From Pyxicephalus adspersus (taxonomy: Eukaryota > Chordata > Amphibia > Anura > Pyxicephalidae), in the NCBI RefSeq assembly GCF_032062135.1, contig NC_092861.1:135708809-135772808 (forward strand): DNA of 64,000 nt, given 5' to 3'. Both the position numbers and the translations under genes were made by a program. Numbering within the stretch: position 1 is the stretch's first letter; every line of letters begins with the position of its first letter. Below, in pieces: positions 21,903 through 35,207 of the stretch. A model generated the notes under the pieces. That model made no database searches, had not been told where the DNA came from, and saw only the letters and a list, made by a program, of their open reading frames with translations.

Positions 21903-23427
21903 GTGCTAAAACCCACAGTGGCACACCGTACAGGTGTGCTCATGCCCTGTGACCAAATCTGTGCAAAAACACCCTAAATTATTGCCTAAAAAGTGTGTAT
22001 GTAATGATAACAGTGGTTTTGACACTACTATTGATGTCTATATGGATAAAGAATACAAGAGATATTGTTTTTTTAAGACTGAGGAGATATCCCCACCTAG
22101 ACAATTCAAACATCTGGATTTCCCATCATTTTATTTTACCTTACTAATTAGAATAGTTACTAGGATCAAGAGTAAAGGTGAATCTCCCTATCTGGGAGAC
22201 AGAGAACAAAAGAAAACTGCACAGCCCTTCACCATCCAAAAAACATATGGCATTACTTACATTTTTATTATATAGAGTGTTTAGGGTTGCCAAGCTAAAT
22301 TACATTTTATGACACCTACTTTTTATGAATAGGAGTCAGTAGCATGTTTTTTTGGGGGGGGAAGGGGGTTTGTATATGTGGCTAAATTCTGGTCATGGTC
22401 ACACGTTTTGCATTTTGTTAGCCATACTTGTGTATGAAACCAAGTTAAATGTACATGCTCCAATACATGAGCCCCAATGCATCCTGCAAAATTTATTGTT
22501 GCAGCACAGCTGATGGATCACAGTCTTTCACCCAGCACAGATATTGCTAAACACCGCTTCTATCCACAGACAGCATCTTCTATCTCCAAGGCCAGGATCC
22601 ACTTACATCCAACATCATCTTCACCTTCCCTTGGTTGGGTATTCTGCTCTGACCAGGAGCAGCCATCAGTGGAGAGCGAAGAACAGAGCTTGGGCTGCTC
22701 CCGGTACTTACACATCAGAAATGGCTTTTTTTTATCCAGTCTTTTAGCTGCTCCTCCCCACACCAAGAAATTTACAGGTGGTTGACAACACTGACAATAC
22801 TTCCAAATTCCCCTTAACTAGATACAGTCCCACTCCCCAGGTATCCAGCAAATATAAATAACATCCCCCAGGTCCCTTCATGTACCGTATATACAGTGTC
22901 CCTTGACTGTATCTATTTACATGCAGTACCCCTAAAATGAAATCTGCATGTAACAAAAATATAATATTACCCTGGACCATTATAGTTTACTATAAGAACA
23001 AACATCAGACTGCATCACCTCATGTCTATGAAGACAGACGGTTAATTGTAAAAGTTGCTTTTAAAAAGAAATTGTTTACCAGTAAATTTATAACTGTATT
23101 AATTGTTTCTTTAAGATCTTTTAGAGCTCAGCTTTAAAATAAGCATTTCACTTTATGTTTCGCTCTAAGTGCTTGGTAATGCAGCAATAATTTTTTAGAG
23201 AAGATGAAAGTATTAGCTGAAAATGCAGTCTAGTACTTTGGCATGTAGTCATATTTAGAATGTATTATCGTCTATTACTTTCCTGTGCAAATTACAAATC
23301 AGACAGTGATGTCTGCACATTATCTCCCTTTAATACGTTTAACTCCTTGAAAAATGATTGAACTGTGCACTTTAGAAAAATAAACTTATGTTGTTTAATG
23401 CCATTTTATTTGGGAAGAGTTGCCCAT
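21903..23427. other. Non-coding, nothing recognised
   Basis: The frame 21934-22275 (+, 113 codons) is lysine-rich without a domain I know. 22477-22785 also has overlapping frames on both strands. No exon can be defended. Confidence 0.3.
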
Positions 23428-23610
23428 GGTGCAGGTTCTGCCTGTGTTTGCGTGCATTTCCTCCGAGCACTCCGGTTTTATCTCACATTCCAAAAACATT
23501 CAGTTATGTTAATTGACTGTGCTAGTGACTTATGACTGTGGTAGGGACATTAGATTGTGAGCCCGATAGTTAATGATATGACAATGGTCTGGACATACAG
23601 ATATATATAC
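23428..23610 (+). mobile_element. tRNA-SINE, truncated and diverged copy
   Basis: Contains 'gcaggttctgcctgtgt', 'tttcctccgagcactccgg', 'gacttatgactgtggtaggg' and 'acattagattgtgagccc', the body of the SINE at 36922. The head and tail are lost. Confidence 0.7.
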
Positions 23611-23654
23611 AATGTTATAATCACGGTTTCCAGAGCTCCAGGCTTGCTTTAGAA

Positions 23655-24082
23655 CAGGGGTGCCAATCTCTGGTCCGCGAGGTCCTTTTTTTTGGCCCCC
23701 CAAAAAACTCCAAAAAAGAAACTACATCTGGCCCGCCCGCGTTACCACCTCACATTATCATTTTCAATACATGCAATACATAAACATTATTCCTGTACAC
23801 CCATCATGTGACACAAAGCCAAGGCAATGATCACATGGTGCCTGACTACCAGGGGCATGGTGTTTGTTTCAATTCATTAGAGATTGCATAGTGTAATATT
23901 TAATGTCAGACAAAATTGTGATGTGAGAGGATGAACAACACACAGCCTGCATAGATAGATAGAAATTAGTCTTTTCAACCCTAAAGTGTGTGTGAGTTTG
24001 TTTTTGTTAGTTATGGATGAAGTAGTAAACGTCAATAAATTTCAAATTTGGCCCCCGACTTGGTCTAAGTTTTTAATTTGCT
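23655..24082 (+). mobile_element. hAT element of the CAGGGGTG...GGCCC type, right end missing
   Basis: Starts CAGGGGTGCCAATCTCTGG followed by 'tccgcgaggtcc' and 'tctggcccgcccgcg'. The 3' part has 'aatttggcccccgacttgg' and 'tctaagtttttaattt', the usual inward-facing blocks of this hAT group. No right-hand CCCCTG terminus or target duplication is visible. Confidence 0.6.
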
Positions 24083-26453
24083 GCTGTAGAAGAAGATCTC
24101 TAAGGTTATATGCAATGTTGCAAGCTTTAAAATGGTTTCCTGTTATCTTTCAAGTCCTCAAGTGCCCAGGAGATTTCTACAACCAAGTCTACAGGCCTGC
24201 TGTTCAGCTAATGTTTTTACAAATGGCTTTCATTCTGCAGCTTATATAATGTCCAAAAAATGTATTCGGCCTGAACAGACACCTAAAATATTTTTGCACC
24301 TTTTATGTTTTAAGATCACTGGGGGCTAGAGGGAGTCCTGCTAAATCTTTGCCCCTATAGAACCAAGACTGATTCCTAAAGCCCGGGAAGGAAATTGGGA
24401 TCTTTTTCATTTCATTTTAGGACCCTCTTAGATTTGGCATGAAGAACGGCTTTTGTTAACAAATACATCTTCTTTTGTAGTTACTCAGCATTTGCATGGT
24501 TGTTAGATCCATAAGGGTTTACTGGGTTTTTTCCTAACCATTAAATTGATACTGTTTTTAGAAATGTCATTAGGGTGATGATATGTGCTCAGTTAGATAA
24601 AGATAATGCAAAAGTCCTCTTGAAGTGGGTTTTATTAGGATAAAAACATTGGATAGATAAAGATATTTGAAAAAAAAAATAGTACAACATGTTTTAGAAA
24701 AGTATGGAACCGTGTATGACTTGGAATTGTTGTTAGGTTTTCTAAAAACATTAGAGCAGATAAATATGCTTGGGACAGCACTGGAGATAAGGTGAGCATA
24801 GCGGACAGAGCTGCTTTTGTTATAAGCTGCTGGGGAATCCACTTTTTCTTTTATTTTCTAAACTGGAATTGAGCTTTCAGTCTCTGTGCAATTACCTGAA
24901 TTCCATTTTTAACTTTGTAGTTTGCTGCACTGTGTTGACATATATATCACCTTCTGCTAGAACAGAGCTCCTTTTTTCTATGCTGACTGTCTGATATTAA
25001 TAAAATGTTTTTCTACTTTTATATTACATTTTATTTGTTTATTACGGTGGCATTTCACCTTCTGTCTTCTGTGAACTCACCTTCGAACATAGCTATTCCC
25101 ATCTGCAGTACTTTGTTCCTATCATGCATTACAGTCCGCCTGATGATTTATATCCTTATCTTTAAAGTAAGAATCTAACCTCATATCTGCGCCTACGGCA
25201 TACTAAACTAAAGCTTTCAGCAAAATGCAGAAGAAAAATCCATTTGTAGCATAAAGGAATTAAAGCAGATTAGAAATGGCAGTTCTTTGACTTCCAATCA
25301 CATTCTCTTTTAAATATACACTACAACAGTGTACAAAGACAGGACTTTGGATTAATGGGGATAATCAAGTCTCGTTACAGATGCATCTCAATTACCCAGC
25401 TGAAATTTAAGTAGATCGCATGATGTACTCTAAGTATGTTGGCACTGAATGCAATATTTTACAGGCTTGTGTAACGTGATTTATTTTGGTGGCCTACAAT
25501 AATGTTAAAGAAACAATGCTCCCTAAAGTAAAAGTGGTTTGTTTTTATCCTTCCATCTTTGTTACACTGGGGACTAAAAAAATAATTTTGAAACTAGGAA
25601 AATAAAAATATTACAACTTGTTGTCCCTGTCCATTACTGTGTACCTTTTTTTTTTGCTTCTGATTGAAGGCTGTTGTATATATTCAATTTGGTTATCAAA
25701 GCCTATGCAAGTTGCCATTTAGTTGATGTTTTGGGTACACAGAGGTCCTTTGTTTCAAGGTGGTCATACAGAACAATCACATACTTTTGCATGCTAGAGG
25801 TATATACATACCATGTAAAATACCAACAGGGTCCACCTATACACATAGTAACTTAACAATCAACATAAAATAATGCAGGGCAAGAAACACAATTTTATTA
25901 TATTTTTTGGTGCTGAAACCTGGGAGAGAAGAAACACAAAATAAATAAATAAAAATGTGCACTGTTCAGGAGGAGACCTAAAAGTTTCCAGATTTAAAAA
26001 AATTGTTGTTTGTTATATTGTTATGTCTATCTAATATTATTAAAAGCAGCTTTGTTTTACCATGCTTTCCTATAAAGCCATGTCCAGGTCAGATAATCTA
26101 GAGTATTTGTTTTGGGCACCAAAGGGTCTACTGAAATCCAGACTGTTTCCATGGAATACAGTAAATTATGCAGGAGAGTAATGATGGGATGTACAGAAGT
26201 TATGAATGGGAGCTGGCTTTATTATTACTATGCTATTGATAGTAGGCTACAAAGAAAAAGTTTAAAATGGTACATAATGGTCCTTACAGACACTACATTA
26301 TGTTCTCTTAGGAATCTGACATGAACTTTTGTAGTCTAGCATTTGCACAGATTTTTGCAATCCACCATGATGCGAGAGATGATGCTAAGAAAGGGATGGG
26401 AGCCAATGTTTAATTTTGCTATAAAGTTGATATAATTGTGCATAGACCATGAC
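24083..26453. other. Non-coding, nothing recognised
   Basis: Frames at 24570-24842 (-) and 23986-24249 (+) have no domains. 25100-25480 is moderately complex apparently unique sequence. No repeat assigned. Confidence 0.35.
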
Positions 26454-26525
26454 ACACTTTGGTCCCAGTAAGAATACCTTACAATCAACCCATTTTTTCA
26501 AACTTGCCTACCCATTTTCAGAGCT
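26454..26525 (+). repeat. Direct-repeat copy of the segment at 27230
   Basis: 'gacacactttggtcccagta', then 'tttttcaaacttgcctaccc', recurs at 27230-27300 directly upstream of the L2 tail. It is probably a truncated piece of the same LINE family. Confidence 0.6.
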
Positions 26526-27224
26526 TGGGCAGCACAGGAAAGGTTTAAAGAACATAATGGTATGCATGGGTATCTTTAGAGTGACTTCAGCTTTGCACAC
26601 AGGTTTGGTTTTTTCTCATTTTGCCTTCTGCACATACTTACCTTTACTTTATTGCTTTATATTTAATAACTTTATTTACATTATTCAGCTGCCACGAGCA
26701 AAGAAAACACCTTATTCTTCTTTGTATGAAGAAACAGGTGACTTACACTATATATTAGCACTGTGCCAGTCACCAAGCGACAGCGCTGAAAGATGAGTAA
26801 CCTTGTTTAGCCTGAATGGAGTTCTATGATATTGATACATGGATCCAAAGCTTTGCCCAGGCTATGATAAGAAAAGTCTGTACTACTTGGAAGTGCAGAA
26901 TAAAAATGAACAGGGTATTTTTTGCTTTGCAGGCAAATGACAGGTTCCTTCAGGCAGCTTAACAGAGTAGAGACAAAAGTAACTTATTCCAGCTCAATGT
27001 CCTGGACTTTCTGTCCAGTATTCTCATTTAAGAATGATGCCAACTTCTTGTAAGCCACACTTTTACTAAATGTCAGCTAACATTAAAAAACAATAAACTA
27101 TAAAATGTCATATACTGTAGTGTCAAATATCTTGATGATGTGGGCACTTCAGCTGCTCCTTATTTTTTATGGGAGCTGGGATTATACGTATTGAAGCACA
27201 GAGGATGCCACCTTCTGATGCCCT
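26526..27224. other. Non-coding, nothing recognised
   Basis: Contains part of an open frame (26449-26796) with no recognised domain. No repeats assigned. Confidence 0.35.
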
Positions 27225-27492
27225 GAGACCACGACACACTTTGGTCCCAGTACTGAAGAATAACCTAAAATAAACCAATTTTCTCAAACTTGCCTACCCG
27301 TCTTCTTCTGTCTTTTGAAACCATCACTATTTCCCACCACTACATATCTTCCCTTCTATTGTGTGCTAATTCCCCACCTACTAGATTGTAAGCTCTTCGG
27401 GGGAAGGGTCACTGTCTGTATTTGTCTGTCATTTCAACCCCTATTTAATGTACAGCGCTGCGTAATATGTTGACGCTATCTAAATCCTGTTT

Positions 27493-27529
<37 letters not shown>

Positions 27530-27536
27530 GGAATAA
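27225..27536 (+). mobile_element. L2/CR1-type LINE 3' end
   Basis: 'caaacttgcctacccgtct', 'aaccatcactatttcccacc', 'tagattgtaagctcttcgg', 'tgtacagcgctgcgtaatat' and 'gacgctatctaaatcctg', then (AAT)n. This is the longest L2-like 3' end in the window. No reverse-transcriptase motif remains. Confidence 0.8.
27493..27530. repeat. (AAT)n microsatellite
   Basis: About twelve AAT repeats forming the tail of the L2-like element. Confidence 0.95.
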
Positions 27537-28755
27537 TAATAACAACATCTGTATCTGAATACTGTGTTTTTGGAAAAATACTATTATGAGAAAGAATGAG
27601 GAATTGTAAGGTATTCCTATCCTTTAGGTATATGTATATATGAAACTTTAAACCTATCTGATAAATATATCCATATCAGCAGATTATCAAGTAGTGAAAC
27701 AAGAGGAATGCATGGGAGAATTTGCCTTTAGAAACAAATCGGCAATGACTTTTATTTTTCTGTCCTGAGAAGTTCCTTTCAAGCTGCTGTTTTAGTATTC
27801 TCCACACTCCTCCGGTGATGTGGTACAGACACAGTCTGAAATAATTATAGTGGAAGTCATATAATTGCCGTCTAATAATGTAGACAGAGTTTTATGCAGT
27901 GACGCATCATTTAATTTTTTTTCATCTAGTTTATTTTTATGGTTTCATGTTCTTCCTGTCATTCTGCATATGCAGGGAAGATCATTTCTTTCTATGTGCC
28001 TATAATTTTACTGAAGAGCTTTAAAAATGTGAACATTGTAGCAACTTGAAATAGAGTTACTGAGATGCACCTCAATCTCATAATTCATACAGGACTGTAT
28101 GAGATGTCAGACTGAATACCTGTGTTTTTGAAGGCGTTCGTAGGGTTGAGGTAAGCACCCCCTCCCCCCTCATGATCTTTGGTGTTTGTAGTGACTATAT
28201 TGCTTTGTTATAAAAATTTAGGCGTTTTTACTCACCAGGCACTTGTCTTCAATCTCTATCGCTATCAAAGTATGATATCTATATGGCACAATTCTAGGCC
28301 CTGTGTTGACATAGTTCCTGCCCCCTATGGCATGCTGTGTTTTCCTCCTCTAGTCCCTACTTTACTACTGTGTCCTGTAGTACCAGGGGTAGGAAAGAGG
28401 AGCAACTGGGTGCAGAAGGGGACACATTTTTTCAACTTAAAGTTTTTTTGTCAAGAAGTCCTACAAAGACTACAACACTGAGATGGGGAAAGAATGAAGA
28501 TGTGGGCCCTTAAAGATGTGAGTATAAGAGCTCTTTTTTTGCCTTTCAGCTTGATTTTTTTCAAGCCTACAACTGGGCTGTTCTTAAAAAAATGTATGCC
28601 TCCCAACCCCAGATGGAGGATATACTGTTCATTTATCCAGAGGTTGATTTAGCAGAGACTTACTTCCCACTGTTTCCAGTTGCCAATCCAACACCCTTCT
28701 TCTTACTGGTCTTCAAATGGTCCTGTTGCAACTCCTCTCACAAATACCTAATATC
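27537..28755. other. Non-coding, nothing recognised
   Basis: The frame 28179-28481 (+, 100 codons) has no recognised domain. A C-rich patch occurs at 28159-28170. No repeat assigned. Confidence 0.35.
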
Positions 28756-29448
28756 TAGTGTTGGTCGAATGTCTCACTATTCGATTCAACATCTATTTGA
28801 TCGAATAGAAAGATATTGTTCAAGTGATCGAATGCCGAATTCGAACACCAATAAAGTCAATGGCGGGAGAATTTGGGTTATTTTTAGGGACTGTGAAGAA
28901 CTGCAAGAGCAATCAGGGGAGCAGCTCCCCCGGTTGCTTATGCAGCCCTTTACTAGTTGTATGTGTTCTTGGATAGAGAAACTCTATCCAGGAATAGGGA
29001 TAGTGCTCCCTGATTGGCTGAGGAAAGCCAATCAGAGAGTACTAGAAGTTTTGAATGGGGGGACTTGTCCCCAGTTAACCTCTAGTGCCGGGGATCGTAC
29101 ACTGTTCTCAATGAATGTGGCCGGCCACGGCACTAGAGGTTAAATTGGGACAAGTCTGCCCATTCATTCACCTCTAGTGCTCTCATCAGGGTTTAGCTCA
29201 GCCAATCGCAGAGCACTAGAGGTGATGAATGGGGAGACTTGTCCCCTTTTAACCTCTAGTGTCTGAGGATCCCACACTGACAGGAGGGAATTATCCTGTC
29301 ATTGTGGGATAACCTGTAAAAAAATAAAAGTTAGTAAAACAAACACACACACATTCAATAAATTATTTTACCATTAATTTTTATTTATTTTTAACACCAT
29401 TAAAGACAACCTGAATTAAGGACAACCTGAATTCGAACACCAACACTA
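28756..29448 (-). mobile_element. hAT non-autonomous element, TAGTGTTGG family
   Basis: Ends TAGTGTTGGTCGAATG and GAATTCGAACACCAACACTA are inverted. The flanks CTAATATC (28748-28755) and CTAATATG (29449-29456) match at 7 of 8 positions. The orientation is opposite to 17869-18418. The interior has blocks 'gttcttggatagagaaactc', 'ctgattggctgagg' and alternating 'ctagaggt' palindromes shared with 44788-46183. A chance 183-codon frame (28592-29143) runs across its left end. Confidence 0.85.
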
Positions 29449-32400
29449 CTAATATGATTCCCCTTTTACCAACTTACAGGTTCAATTTAAACAGGTAGGG
29501 GGTAAGAAAGTTTCCAGGGGGTGAAAAAAGTAAATTTTTGCAAGTGCACTGGTACCCTATGACTTTTCTTCTCACTAATATAAAGCTGGCCAAAATTAGT
29601 TGATCAAATGAATGGGGTACAGATGGTTATAAAAAGGTATATTTGCTCAAAATGTAAATGATTGCTAGTTGAAAATGTAATGATTTTCCTGGTAATTAAT
29701 CATTATTGCATAGATGGAACAGACTTAATATAAATGTTACCTCAATTCCACCATCCACCACACTGTGCAATGGCTCATGTTGATATATGTTCTGGTTAAT
29801 GACTGCAAAGAATGATATTTTGTCATGTTTATTAATCATTCACAGTAAGTTTTACACAAATGAGCCAATTATAGTTTTATAGATTTGCTGAGACTCCTTT
29901 GGCATGGATGAAAAATTGTTTGGTCAATGTCCAGCCACTAGTCATTTTTATTGTTTTGCCTGTTCTGTGCTATGCCTCATCATTGTTCCATACATTCTCC
30001 TAATAAACCTACTAATGTCACGCTCTGCACCACAGCTTTGGTTGCCTAATTTTTAATCTGCAGAGTCAGCAGAGTTCCAGTCCAGTCTTGAAGCCAGAAA
30101 AATCAATTTGCTCATCTGTGGATAAAGGTCTATGTTGTGCTGGAGCGGCATGGCACTATGTTGTCTTAGTTATTATCTTTGCTCCATCGCACAAAGAAGG
30201 TCAGTTCTCAGGAGGGAGTCAATGTTTATCTGCCCTGAGAGCAAATACAAAGTATGATGTGGGTCAAGTGGGACGCGCTGTCCATTTTTCCATCTGAACA
30301 AACATCAAATACCTAAAACGCATCCTTTAACTTTGACATAGTTGCTGTAAGATCTTTTTTTTATTCATTTAATAAAACTTCACAAAAACTTCAATGAAAA
30401 AAAATCTATAAATATTTTACTCAATAGCTACTAGGTACATAAATCCGCCGTGTACACCAAATGACTTTGCAAACCCAGAGATTACTTTATAAAAGTGGCA
30501 GTGTCGTTATTATTGTGCTGCACCTAGCTGTGCGTGGGACCCAGGTGTCTATCTCTCAAATGTCCATTATTTGAAATTATTTCTATTCTTTTCAGAAACC
30601 ACATTTCTATGCCCTTCTTTTATCCTCAAGTGACCCATATACCTAAACACTTTTTTTAATACAAATTTTTAGGTGATTTGTCAAAACTGGTGAACCAGCA
30701 GATATGTAAGTGGCACTGTGAAAGGAAAGGTAAAGTTAGGTAATTTTTTTTTTCAAGGCAGGGAGCACAAAGCATTCTTAGGATAACTTATTGGGGTGGG
30801 GTGGTAGATCGGTAGGATAATTGTAGTTTTTGTAACAAGTGAGGCTTAAGTTCCAAAGATTTTCAGTTTGATCATATACATTAGGTCCTGCACATTCAGT
30901 GATAACCTAATATTATTATACCTAATAATAATAATAATATATAATATAATATAATAATAATAATTAATAATAGTATTAACCTAATATTATTTGCCAAAAT
31001 GTTTCTTTTTCCCATCTAGAATAAAGGTATGAGAAATGGCCAGTAGCTGCACCTACTACTGGGTGCCTGTAGAAACCTCAATGTGGCAAATGAGAACAGA
31101 GAGGAGAAGTGACTGATCTTTATCAAAGGAAACTTCTGCATAGGTAAGATGAATGCAGGAATTGATTAATGATGGATAACTGTACAGATCTGGAAATAAC
31201 AAAAATGATATAAGATTCAGGTAAGAATAGAGATCTTGCAGTACTAGGTGATCAGCAAATGTTTGACTGACTGTTGTGATGATCATCCACTAAGCCATGG
31301 TCCCAAACATGCATTGACCTACACTAGTCCGTTCTTGGTCAGGGTGGCATTTTTTGTGCGGCAGAAATGATCATTTTACTATCTGAAAATGTTTTCTTGC
31401 GACTAGAACAGCAATTAGGAGACATCAACAACTCAGTTATACAAATTCCTCCTCACTTAACGACCAGGTTCCATTCTTCTGACCTGGTTGGTAAGAAAAT
31501 TGGTCATTGAGTGAGCAGCATAGGTAATACCCAGTTTGCAGCACTGCAAGCATCATCTTAATTGAGGAGGATTACAATGCAAGATGGATCCTGGAATAGT
31601 GAAGAGGAGAAGCTGCATGGATAATTTCCTACAATACAGCTGATGATCTCTCATGGCACACCAATCTGTCAGGGCACAGTGGTTGGGTATCACTGCCCTA
31701 ATCCACCTTATGGAAGATGATGACACTGTAGTAATATATGCCACATTAGAGTACATTAAACTAAATTACACATATTTCATATAATATTGTTAATTTGTTA
31801 TAATTATCATAATTGTATTTACCATTATATTGTTAACATGTTAATATAATTGCATGATGCAATGACATACGGTAGCCATTTGATCAGGTGTATGAAGAGA
31901 CTCCCTATGCCAACATCATGTCTTTTACACCAATATTTTCTTGTACTAGTCCATATTCAGCCTCACATATTTTAACTAAAAACGTTTTTATGGAATGACT
32001 GAATTTTGCAATGTTTCTGCAATGTTTAATTCTGCAAGGAAAAACTGCTTCTTGCCTACAAGCAAAAGCCTACTGTGATAAATCTAATCCTGCCTGTAAC
32101 AATCAGAATATTAGCTGTTCTTCTACTGCAGGTAGAAAGGTTAAGGTGTTAATTGTTTACAGTTATCTGTTAAAAGTTGATTTATTACAGTGGTTTGCTG
32201 AGGATGGATGCATCTCTAGGATAGGCATTGTGCCCTGTGTCACCCATTCTACCTGTGCCAGTGGCTGCGGAGTTCTAACACCTGATATAGATATATTTTT
32301 GGGGCAGGTGACAAGGAAACCATTCTGTCATATACTTGCAAATATAATGTGCTGAAAACTGACAGGTGCACTTTAATTTGCTCAATTTTTCGTACACAAA

Positions 32401-33269
32401 TAAGTTCTAGATATCTGCTGTAAATTCTGCCACACTTTTAATTCAGTCCACTTATCCCAACAAAGACCTCTGCCAATGATACATCTACGCATAGTTACCA
32501 AGTTTATAAATATCACAACTTTGTCCACTTCTTAACAGTATCTCTTGCAGTATCTCTGTTACAGATTCAAGAAAGCTCAGATTTTATCTATTCAGGAGGA
32601 GTACAGAACTGGATTACAGAGATAGTGAGGGGCACGTAATGGAAAGAAATTGGAAAATGTAATAGATAGAAATAGGAAAAGTGTCAGAACTTTGTAACTG
32701 TAATTACTAAAGGAAAAAGAGAGAGAAAAGAGAAAGCATAAGCAGCGTAAAGAAAGTCACATTCATGCTTCATAGATCAGGGCACATTCTGTGTCCCTAC
32801 AGATTTAGAAAATTACATAAAAAGTGCTCTTGTCAGCTGCTATAAAAAGTCACACCACTGTGTACAGGAAGGGCCAATAGACACCTTCATAAAAGATAAC
32901 AGCTTAGGCATGCAGATCAAAGAGAATCAAGACACAAATCACCAATGAACTTTACTTTTCTCTTTTTTTTTGTCCTCTCTGGGCCTAAATCATCCTCATG
33001 GCTGGTTGTACCCATTCGGTGACACAGATTTGGACAGGGCTCTATTCCAAGACTAGAGATACTAAAAAGACTGAAATCTCAGTGAACTGGCTATGCAGGG
33101 ACAAAGGAAACAAACAGGTCACTATTTTTTGTCCAAACTTTATAGAACTTTCAGGAAGAAAAAAACAAAAAAAAATTTAAAAGTCTAAGGGCCTTTTTTT
33201 AATGAAGAATAGATATTACTATTCGCTGTCCTTTAAATTAAACTAGACATTGGGGCGTGTTATATTCAT
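29449..33269. other. Non-coding, mostly unassigned
   Basis: No gene recognised. 30911-30975 is an imperfect (AAT)n/(AT)n tract. 31449-31530 (tcacttaacgaccaggttcc paired with gacctggttggtaag) looks like the end of an unclassified fold-back repeat. 32011-32355 (+) is an open frame of 114 codons, cysteine-rich, with no domain I recognise and no splice context. Confidence 0.35.
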
Positions 33270-34165
33270 AACGTTGGGCCATGGTGTTCTGGCAGTGAAG
33301 CACCACTGAGTTTTGTTCAACTACATTGAGCAGAAAGAGTTTCACTTTGTGCTACCCCTCAGATTGGTGCCACCCTTGAGAATTTACATGTACAGTGATG
33401 TCATTGGTAGCACAATATCATGCTACCAAACAATTTGCTGTGTTACTTTCCACATATCTTCTAAACAGTGTGGTGTATGGACCTGAAACTGTTATGGTAT
33501 ATAGATGACTCTTGTGACTATTACCAACCCAAATATCAGCACCCTAGCCCTTGAGAGTTTTAGGATGTTGGGACACATGTTTAAAACATAGAAACAAACA
33601 GGGATTTCTTCTCACTTTTGTGCTGCTGTATTGGGACCATTGGTCTCAAGGGGCTCCAAATTAAATATGCAAGTCAAGGACCCCTCAGGCTTAATTTAGG
33701 ACTCATGGGGGCTCATTGTCTCAAAATAAAACCCCCTAAGTGAGAAGACATCCCTGTTTTTTCATGTTTTTAAACTTGTTATCCAATATCTTTAAATTCT
33801 GAAAGAGTAGGGGCTTGGGAATTTGGGGAGCTAGTAGCCATAGGGGTCTTCTGTGTCATCAAGTTTATAGAACCTTTGGTTTAGGAGACATGTGTGATGA
33901 GTAGATGATTGTGCTACAGATGACATCATTAGCACTAGGCAGGGTAGCATGAGCAGATACAGCTGATGGATATTATCACTACACATGTCAACTATCAATG
34001 GTAGCACAAATGTTTGTTATGTGGCTTTGACAGGTCACATCACTGGGTTTGATGCCAATCACCAAGCTTGCTTTGCTCCACTGTGAGAAAGAACTCCTTA
34101 CAGTGTACTGAATTCATTGAGTTCTGCTACCAATTTCAAAGTCATGCTGGCAAGAAGAACCTGTG
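33270..34165. mobile_element. Large fold-back element
   Basis: The clearest arms are 33480-33685 and 33690-33890. 'aaacagggatttcttctcac' pairs with 'gtgagaagacatccctgttt', 'gtcaaggacccctcaggctt' lies near the centre, and 'ccaaatatcagcaccctag' has a degraded partner. Homology continues outward: 'tgatgtcattggtagcacaa' near 33400 has an inverted partner near 33920, and 'ctcagattggtgccacc' near 33360 pairs with a block near 34050. The right arm carries extra sequence. Non-coding. Outer ends are approximate. Confidence 0.6.
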
Positions 34166-35207
34166 CTATATGTGTGGAAACCATGGTCTCTCTGCAAAGA
34201 TCTAACCCCTGCTGAGTCACAATTTAAGCTTTGCAATCAGCTTAGGGGCATGAGCTTTGCTGATTGTCAAGCTATAGATGCAACAAAGTATTGTCTTAAA
34301 GTTAAGGTAATTGTTAGTAACACACAATGCCTTAACAAAGTAAATTAAATTCTTTTGTATGTGAATTGATACTTCTGTTTAAAGTTATTTTTTGGTACAA
34401 CCATGTGTTATTTTAAAAAGGTCAGTACTGTTTGTAAAACAAACATACAGCACAAAACATCAGATAAACATAATACAATTTTATATACAATATAACTTCA
34501 CAAAAAAAGAAAAACAGCTGTAAGTATTCACCAAGTCATCCTCTTCACAAATCATTGGCTTTTCTATCAAAGTGTTTGTATCACAGACACACTTGTTATG
34601 TCAGTGTCATTCTGTTCAGCAACTCAGGAAGATACAATAAATCATTTCAATGTTGTGCTGTCTCATTATTAGACTTTTTTTCATTATATAACTCTTCTGC
34701 CTCCATGCTGTCTTCCTACCCTAAATAATAGCTTTTTTTTTTCTTTTAAGGCTTTGCAAACTCAAAGCAGCCGGATTCTAGAAATACATTAGAGATCAGA
34801 GAAAGTTTTCTGTACTATTTGCCGCTTTTTCACTTTCTATGTTTTGCTTTTAAGGATATTTAGAAGCCTTTATTAGGATGGCAGAGGAGTAGCTGTAGAT
34901 TTACAGACAGAATGCAAACACAATCATTAAATCATCTCATGTTAACCTTGAAATGTCAATGTCTTGCAGGCATTAAAATCTTGATGATCCTGCCATAGGG
35001 GTCCTTGTTCAAGCTGGTATAGGGTGACAACACTCTGTTTTTATCAATCTTTTGTGTTTCTTTGTTGTCTCCCTGTTATACAGGGTTTCAGTGAAGAATA
35101 TAAATAGCAATTTCAACACACATTATGCAGTCATGTTGCTAACCCATCTGAGAAATTCCATGTTCCCCTTTCTGCTTTCCTCACTTTGACAGGTTATTGT
35201 AAATTAG
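34166..35207. other. Non-coding, nothing recognised
   Basis: AT-rich sequence with T- and A-runs. No assignable repeats or genes. Confidence 0.35.

Noticed and set aside
28592..29143. 183-codon open frame, the longest without ambiguous bases
   Set aside because: Most of it runs through a non-coding hAT element with inverted repeats. It has no domain, and the same sequence in the related elements is not kept open.
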